Shown in pieces: positions 57,556 through 64,000 of a stretch of 64,000 nt of DNA. Both the position numbers and the translations under genes were made by a program. This DNA is from Cladophialophora immunda (lineage: Eukaryota; Ascomycota; Eurotiomycetes; Chaetothyriales; Herpotrichiellaceae), in NCBI RefSeq assembly GCF_000835495.1, contig NW_015622544.1, forward strand, positions 3,624,855-3,688,854, written 5' to 3'. The notes beneath the pieces are model-generated. The model was not told where the DNA came from. It searched no databases and saw only the letters and a list, made by a program, of their open reading frames with translations. Numbering within the stretch: the first letter of the stretch is position 1; every line of letters begins with the position of its first letter.

Positions 57556-58634
57556 TTACATCTGCGAGATAAGCCACTTCACGCCTCCAATCAAGTTGCC
57601 CACGAACTGCTGCCCCTCGGGCACAGAAGGGAAGATCCAGAAATAGTGAGGCAGTCCCTTGTAGTGGTCGTGCTTGGTGGGGACGCCGGCTTTCTTCAAC
57701 GACGCTTCCATCACGTAGGCATCGTCCCGCAAGGGGTCCTTTTCACAGCTGACCAGGTACGTGGGCGGGAAATTGGCGTGGTTCTCCTTGGCCAGGGCGA
57801 CGAAGATGTCGCTGTCCTTGGGGTCGGCGCCTGCGTGCTCGTAGAAGATCTGCATCGAGTTCTTGTCGATGATGGGCACGCCTTCCTTGTTCTCTTCGTA
57901 TGCCTTGTAAATGTCCTTGTGCTCGTCCGGGACGTGGTCCCAGTGCAGTGCACAGGGCACAATGGCGGCAATGCCCTTGATCCCATCGCGCTTCGAGGGG
58001 TCTTTGACCAGGCGGTTGGCGATTTGGAGGGCCAGAGCACCACCGGCAGAGCCACCAATGGTGTAGAATTTGCTTGGGTCACCGCCATACGACGCCGCGT
58101 TTTGCCGTGCCTAGACTGGTATTAGTAACCATGACCGACGGCGGTGGGAAGGGCCCTTGGCGATGCTGCTCACCCATTTGTACACGGTCAGACAGTCCTG
58201 GAGCTGTGTGGGGACCTTGTGCTCAGGAGCAAGTCGGTAGTCCACGCTTATGATGATTGAGGGAACAGCTTCGGCGATGATCCTGCAAAGCAAGTCGTCT
58301 GAGTTGAGGTCGCCGGTCATCCATCCTCCCCCGTGCGTCCAGATGGCGACGGGGAGGGGTCCCGACTTGGCCGCCTCCTTGGGCGTGTACAAGCGGTACT
58401 TGACGCCCTCGACTTCACCGTCTTTGCTCTCGACCGCCTCTGATGGGGGAGGCAGTTGAGGAAGGAGCATGGCCACCAGTTGGTCATATTGGGCTCGGAT
58501 TTCTTCTGGAGTCCCGGTCATGACCATGCGACCACCCAGGTTCTTCTCCAGCTGTAGATGCCGGTCAGTAGAGGAGAAAGATTGAAGCGTTCGGCTTGGA
58601 AACCTACATCGAGCCATGATTGTGCGTACGCCAT
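57556..58634 (-). CDS. HSL-family alpha/beta hydrolase (esterase/lipase)
   Basis: Alpha/beta-hydrolase-3 (hormone-sensitive-lipase type) carboxylesterase. Exons 58608-58634, 58174-58551, 57556-58110 (introns 56 and 63 nt, both phase 0); 319 aa. The first exon is only nine codons (MAYAQSWLD) and joins LEKNLGGRMVMTGTPEEIRA, the usual N-terminus of this branch, which includes versiconal hemiacetal acetate-type esterases. HGGG oxyanion motif at 82-85, nucleophile Ser156 in GGSAGG, acid Asp260 in CEKDPLRDD, His290 in KGLPHYFW: complete triad. No signal peptide, so cytosolic. No secondary-metabolite cluster surrounds it, so the aflatoxin-type role cannot be assumed. Confidence 0.88.
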
Positions 58635-59504
58635 GGTTTGACTGCCTCTGAGGTAAGTGTGATGTAGCACAGAATGGATCGAGTCTATAACAGTTTGCAA
58701 AAAGATGGTCTGACTTGAGCCGCAACCTCAACCGCCTGAGAGGGAAGGCTAGAAGCACCAATATATATACTTTGTACCATGGATCGATTCGACCTCGGTT
58801 ACATAAACCCTGACTTTGGGCGGAGGGGGTGGGCGAGCATCCGTGCCCGTCATTCGGTCCAACGGCCAAGAGAGCGCACAAAGTCAAAAGGAGTCGACAT
58901 GAGCGAGTCAGAGCCCAAGAAATGCGTCGCTTGCCAGGTGTTGTGGATTTTGGACAAGCCAGTTGCTGGAAGCGTTGTCACTGACCATGTTCTCGCTCCA
59001 ATTCAATCGGCACCTCAGCTCGGGGCCTGAAGTGATGGCCATTGGTCCATGTCCACATACCGCGGAATTCATCCCATCCGGCAGTAATACATTAGGTACA
59101 TAATAATACGCAGACAGATATATCTCGTGTCTGGGGGGCCTGGGCCTCAACACGAAGTCTGCTTCCTAAACTTTGCGTCAGCCGCTTGTCTGATCTCGAT
59201 CAACGCATTACTTGGGTACCTTTATATTCCTCTATCTAACGAGCACACAGTCAGCAGGACGGTTCGCTATAAGGCCGACCAGTCTCGCGGAACCACACCA
59301 GGCCGTGTAAAGGGTTGAGGAGATATACAACCGAAAGCGACGCTGGTCTCACTCAGCTATTTTGCATTCGGGCCCTCTTGTGATCTCGCAATGTTCCGAT
59401 AGAGGCTTCACGACAAGGCTCCGGGCGAAAAGCTTCATATCCTGAAGCAGATGGAATCTTCCAACCATCTTGCCAATATCAATCGTGCCCCTTTCACATT
59501 GCCC
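58635..59504. other. Intergenic
   Basis: 870 bp between the esterase promoter and the OTU1 3' end. No supported gene. Confidence 0.5.
58759..58767 (-). promoter_or_regulatory. TATA box of HSL-family esterase
   Basis: TATATATA about 125 nt upstream of the ATG at 58634 on the minus strand. Confidence 0.45.
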
Positions 59505-60575
59505 CTAAGAAGCTTCCCCAAAGTTCATATGCCCTGTCTGTTCTGCATGTTTCATTGCCCCAGCTTCTCCTGTACACGTCACTCCGCAATCGTTGCATCT
59601 GAGCTTGAACCCGGCTGTGTCGGTGTAGTAGTGCTTGGCCTGTAATTTCTGACATAAGGCAATGGCATGTGGCAGCACCTCGTCGGAAAGTGGTTGGACA
59701 AACTGCTTGACGTCTGCTTCCGGCGGCTCACCATGCACGCTTAGAGCGATGGTATCGTAGTGGATGCCGGAATATACAATGAAACAACGACTTGTTGCGG
59801 CTTCATTGTACCTATCCACTCGCAAGCTCTGCACGTCGATACTGCAGATCTCGACGTCGAATTGCCGGCTGAGAATGTCAAGCTCAATTTGACCCCCCCA
59901 AGCGTCCTCAGTTTGGATCCACCGGCAATATGCATCGGGTTCTTTGTTGTCCAGAATAGCCTTGGTGTACTTTTCAGGATTGGCTTGAATGTTCTGGGCA
60001 ATGATCGACCGTAGCTCCGTGACCGCGTCCATATCTGACAGGACGGCGCTGGCAACGGCTCGAAAAAGACACGAATTGTCGTCTGGCATGATGCGTAAGA
60101 CCAAGGTGCCCTGGAGATCGGGACACCAGATCTCGGGTGGATCTGCCATTTCCGCGTTCTGTTTTCGCGATAGGGACAGTGGCGCTGCCGAGGCTTCTTG
60201 GGCTTTGGGCGTGGGTTTCGACGTGCCGGAGAAGGCTGTCGAGGTAGAGCCGTAGTGTCTTGAAGATTCAGCTGCTCTCGGGGCGCTTGTAAGCGGATCT
60301 GACGACGTCGGTTGAGAGTCACCCTTCTGACTTGGTGGTTTGACTTCATTAATTATCAGTTGCTCGCCGTTCAATTTGATGTCGAGCTCTGAAAGGAGTT
60401 TTGAAGGGGGCAGTTGATCGAGCGACAGTGTTTTTGGCGGGTAGCCATATTTGACCTCGAAAGAAGACAGTGATGTTTCGGTTGTGATTGTCTTTCGAAG
60501 CGTCTCTACCGTGGCGGATTCATCAAGGCTGACTGTGCTGGACTTGCCAGAAGGGCCCCTGATCCGAACCCTCAT
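59505..60575 (-). CDS. OTU1: OTU1/YOD1 deubiquitinase
   Basis: Cysteine deubiquitinase that works with Cdc48/p97 in ER-associated degradation. Single exon, 356 aa from ATG 60575 (MRVRIRGPSGKSSTVSL). UBX-like/ubiquitin-like N-terminal domain about 1-77 (VKYGYPPKTLSLDQLPPSKL) for Cdc48 binding, then a Ser/Pro-rich linker. The OTU domain is about 145-285: catalytic Cys169 with Asp166 in MPDDNSCLFRAVA, EDAWGGQIELDILSRQF, and His272 in GIHYDTIAL. The C-terminal C2H2 zinc finger is LRCNDCGVTCTGEAGAMKHA followed by EQTGH. All domains of YOD1 are present in order. Upstream in-frame codons form an unlikely hydrophobic extension, so they were not used. Confidence 0.94.
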   Translation of the reverse strand: MRVRIRGPSGKSSTVSLDESATVETLRKTITTETSLSSFEVKYGYPPKTLSLDQLPPSKLLSELDIKLNGEQLIINEVKPPSQKGDSQPTSSDPLTSAPRAAESSRHYGSTSTAFSGTSKPTPKAQEASAAPLSLSRKQNAEMADPPEIWCPDLQGTLVLRIMPDDNSCLFRAVASAVLSDMDAVTELRSIIAQNIQANPEKYTKAILDNKEPDAYCRWIQTEDAWGGQIELDILSRQFDVEICSIDVQSLRVDRYNEAATSRCFIVYSGIHYDTIALSVHGEPPEADVKQFVQPLSDEVLPHAIALCQKLQAKHYYTDTAGFKLRCNDCGVTCTGEAGAMKHAEQTGHMNFGEAS

Positions 60576-61396
60576 TGCGATCTTCTCTTCCAGACAGGCA
60601 CTTGACTGCGACTGATTTACTATATATATTGTGGGCAGATGAGATGCCAAAGAAAGTAGAAGCAGCAGATCTGTCACGAGGTAAATCAGTGACTAGTGAC
60701 AAATGACCAGCAAACAAGCCTGCAGCACGCTCTTGCCACCAAGGAAGGATATGGTCTTGAATGGAAGGGAGAAAAGTGAAGATAGCTGGATCTCTCAGTG
60801 ACAGGACTGGTTCGTCATGCGTCGACCTCCCCCAATTTCGATCTTGCAGGTCTCGACACGTTGCTCCTCACACTCACTAGGCGTCCCTCCAGTGCCAGCG
60901 GTGACAATCAGGGTGGTGAGGATATCATGGGATCAAGCGTCGAATCAGCCCAGAGCGGTTTAACCCCAAGATTGTCCGGCCCGATCTTTCGACGCGACTC
61001 ATTCGAGTGGCAGAGGACGCGTTCTGAACTAAGGGACTCTGGGGAGGATCTTGGATTCCAATGCACCTTTCCACCGAAGATAATTGTAGAACTGAGCAGC
61101 ATAGCAGTGTGGTGATACGGATGGAAAGTGAAAGCAGCGGAAGGTCTTCAGTGCAACTGCCGCCAAGACTTTATCGCCGCGCCCCCCAGATTTTGCCCGC
61201 AGTTCGCAGTTCGCAGTTCAGGGCGCAATGTCGCCTGTCGCATTCCCTGTAGAGTCGCGACAACATCATCGCCTCGTCCATCTCCCTGATATTGCCCTTA
61301 GTGCCTAGATCCCCTACATATGTCTTCGCGAGTGGTGCCTTTGCAGTCCAGTTTCCACGTCGCCAGCGAGTTGCGATAGTTGCGCGACAAATCGAC
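60576..61396. promoter_or_regulatory. Bidirectional promoter region, OTU1 / RSC subunit
   Basis: 821 bp between divergent starts. A TATATATAT at about 60622-60630 lies close to the OTU1 start. No other gene. Confidence 0.45.
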
Positions 61397-64000
61397 ATGG
61401 CCGAATCCGAAACCGCAGATGCGCCCGTGACCGAGCCAGTCGAGTCCATCGAAGTCGAGCCCGCTGTCAAGGAAGAGGATGCAGCCGACGACAAATCCGA
61501 CAATGAAGGCGACGGTGCCGAAGAAGCTGAAGAAGCTGACGAAGCTGACGAAGCTGAGGACGCCGCCGGAGAAGGACAAGAGGAGCCTCCCGTCTCTGTT
61601 GACCAGTACAGGGCTTTGAAAAACATCACCGATATCGTGTCAAACTACAAGACCAAAGTCAAGGATGAGTCTGTGCGGCCCGGTGCTCAAGTCGATCGCC
61701 TCCCAGGCTAATCTCATCTCCAGGGACTACTATCCTGCTCAGCTCTTTAGGCGCAAGCCCAACCGACGAGTCCTACCAGATTACCACGAAATCATCAAGG
61801 ACCCTGTGGCTCTCAGTACTCTTAAGCAGAAGATACAAAGAAAGCAATACACGGGCATCCCTGAGTTCGTCCGCGATTTTGCCTTGATTGTCCACAACGC
61901 GCAGGTATACAACAGACCGAATTCGGCCCCCGTACGCGACGTCCTTCTTTTGCAGACGGTTTTCAAGGAGGAACTCAAGAAGCTGGTGGATGAAGGCTTG
62001 ATCCAAGAAGATGAAACTGTCTTCCCAGATCTCGGAGAGATTCCCGATGCAACCCCTGAGCCGAGCCCAGTGTCCGACGAAGACGAAGACAATGAGGACG
62101 ACGAGGATGATGACGATGATGACGATTCTGAAGACGATCGCAGGAAGCGAAGACGGAAAAGCGCTCGACATAGCATTTCAGGACGGAAGGGTCGCGACGA
62201 AGACGATGACAGACGCGACGACGCAGATCTTCGGAAGCGACGAGGACGACCCCCCAAGGTGGACACGCCGATGGAGGCGCGAATCAAAGCCATCCTGAAA
62301 GGCCTCCGTAAGCCGAAGGACGACGACGGTAACCTGAAAATCCGTCATTTTGAGCGATTGCCCGATAAGATGGAGTATCCAGCTTATTTTATTGAGATCA
62401 AAGACCCGATTGCTCTCGACACCATCAAGAAGAAGGCCAAAAGAAAGAAATACCAGTCCCTCGAGCACTTCATGAAGGATCTTGATCTTCTCTTCAACAA
62501 TGCAATGCAATTCAACGAGGATGGAAGTGAAATCTACCAGGATGCGGTAGACCTCCAAGCAGAAGCACAGAAATTGGCCGAAATTGAAAAGGCCAAACCT
62601 GACGAAGAATACCTCATGGAAGACGGCAGAAGACCCTTGCCAAATGGGATTTTCTACAAAAATGAGCTCTGGAAGGTCGGTGACTGGGTCCATATCCAGA
62701 ACCAAAATGATGTGACCAAGCCGATTGTCGCTCAAATCTACCGGACTTGGGAGGATTCTGATGGCCAGAAGTGGATAAATGCGTGCTGGTACTACCGACC
62801 AGAACAAACCGTACATCAGTACGAGAAGCACTTCTGGCCGAACGAGGTGGTCAAGACGGGTCAGTACCGGGATCATAGGATCGAGGAAGTGATCGATCGT
62901 TGTTTTGTCATGTTCTTCACCAGATACACTCGTGGCAGGCCTCGAAACATCGATCCCACAAAAGACGTCTATGTCTGTGAAGCCCGGTACAATGAGGAGA
63001 AGCACAGATTCAACAAGATCAAGACATGGGCCAGTTGTTTGCCTGATGAGGTGCGAGACAAAGATTATGAGATGGATTTGTTTGAGGTGCCTCGAAAGAT
63101 CAAGAAAGTGCCCAGCCCACTCAAACATCTCTTGAAGGACACCATGAAAGAGACGGACGAGATTCCTTCTCCTCAATGGGGCCATCCCAACGCACCGCCA
63201 ATCGTGGGTGGAATCCATAAACATGCCCGCGACGAAAATGTGAGTTCTCTGATTGATGATGTGTTGATGTGTGCCCTGGGTACTGCTTCTATCATCTTGC
63301 TCTTGTTTGTTTTTCTCTGCAGCATTTTCACTGACTTCTCTATCTCATAGCAATCGCCGCCCCCGGAACCGACGCCTCCGCCTCCTCCTACACCACCAGC
63401 GCCGATTGCGAGACAGCCTTCGATGAGCACTGTCGCCAACATGGCACAACGTCCCATGCCGAATGGCGCAGGAAGTCACGTTCCACCGAGTCTGCAATCT
63501 CAGATGACACGCCCATCACCCTCTTTGACTCCCAATACATTCCAACACCAGTCAATCTCGCCTGCGCCTCAATATGGCCGACAGACCTCCTATCAACAAT
63601 CACAGCCACAATCCCATGCAACCATTGCACCCCAGACCCCGGCCTCCCAGCCATCACACCATCCTTATAACCCGCACCCCCAAATCCACCCGCAGCCGAC
63701 ATTGACTCCCGCCCACCCCGCAAACTACTCATCTTCTACCACTCCCTCCCAGGGGATGTACAATCGTCCACCTCAAGTACAACCAGCTGGTGCCGCCACC
63801 ATCAACCCGGCTCAATCATATGGACCTTTTGCCTCGACGGCCGCCACCACTTACCCCGATCAGCGCGTCGCCGAAGTCTTTGTGCTCTCGGACACGGCCA
63901 ATGAATCGATTCCGAAACACATCCGTGACCAATTCCCACAAGACGATCAAGGACGTGTGCTGTTCTTCACGAGGCCGCCTGTCCTTCATGACATGACTGT
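61397..64000 (+). CDS. RSC1/RSC2-type chromatin-remodelling subunit (two bromodomains + BAH), 3' partial
   Basis: Subunit of the RSC SWI/SNF-class remodeller in the nucleus. Starts at 61397 (MAESETADAPVTEPVES), with an acidic low-complexity leader. Bromodomain 1: RALKNITDIVSNYKTK, then RRKPNRRVLPDYHEIIKDP and HNAQVYNRPNS. An acidic/basic linker includes an AT-hook-like KRRGRPPKV. Bromodomain 2: MEYPAYFIEIKDPIALDTI and LDLLFNNAMQFNEDG. The BAH domain begins at YKNELWKVGDWVHIQNQND and includes VARIYRTW-type sequence and ACWYYRPEQT. The second intron is clear: 63240-63350 (GTGAGT...CATAG, phase 0). The first intron is ambiguous; 61658-61706 (49 nt) restores frame. Exon 3 is Pro/Gln-rich and stays open to the window end. 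Confidence 0.9.

Overview
The window is nuclear DNA of a filamentous ascomycete (Pezizomycotina). The evidence is short GT-AG introns (about 48-156 nt, several with a CTAAC-like branch point), fungal-specific families (WSC sensor, Skn7, ApsB-type spindle-pole protein, AIM6, STAND/NLR proteins), and compact genes separated by 0.3-4 kb. A Eurotiomycetes/Chaetothyriales placement is a guess. No tRNA, rRNA, CRISPR array or intact transposon was seen.

Layout. (1) 1-6 kb is a graveyard of accessory genes. It holds a 3'-truncated NB-ARC/TPR NLR, a beta-lactamase-like serine hydrolase interrupted by one in-frame amber codon, a TA-rich stretch that looks RIP-mutated, and a collapsed NACHT_N-ankyrin NLR relic whose frame breaks sit on homopolymer tracts. 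(2) 7.6-31.9 kb is mostly conserved: WSC-domain sensor, AMSH-type JAMM deubiquitinase, epoxide hydrolase, ECD/SGT1 regulator, ApsB/Mto1-like spindle-pole coiled coil, MetX-like acyltransferase/hydrolase, MARVEL-like protein, small one-TM protein, kinesin-10 and AIM6-like phosphodiesterase. (3) 32.3-44 kb is accessory and cell-surface: a long NACHT STAND protein with a +1-frame tail hidden behind a T7 run, an 854-aa glycosylated membrane protein of unknown function, a GPI-anchored Cys/Ser/Thr-rich protein, a secreted aspartic protease and a small TM protein. (4) 44.8-64 kb is housekeeping: NIF3, BolA, Skn7, PMP20-type peroxiredoxin, COG6, HSL-family esterase, OTU1 deubiquitinase and the 5' part of an RSC1/RSC2 chromatin-remodelling subunit, cut by the window end.

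Genes are mostly monocistronic, with divergent promoters (ECD/apsB, NIF3/BolA, OTU1/RSC) and tight convergent ends (epoxide hydrolase/ECD, BolA/skn7, peroxiredoxin/COG6). Functional links are loose. The WSC sensor and Skn7 both belong to cell-wall and osmotic stress signalling. BolA, the peroxiredoxin and NIF3 each carry a mitochondrial-type leader followed by a second in-frame ATG just before the conserved domain, which suggests dual localisation. Exon coordinates were derived by hand from splice motifs and reading-frame phase. The most interesting material is the set of broken and nearly intact NLRs and their homopolymer-linked frame changes, plus the uncharacterised glycoprotein.
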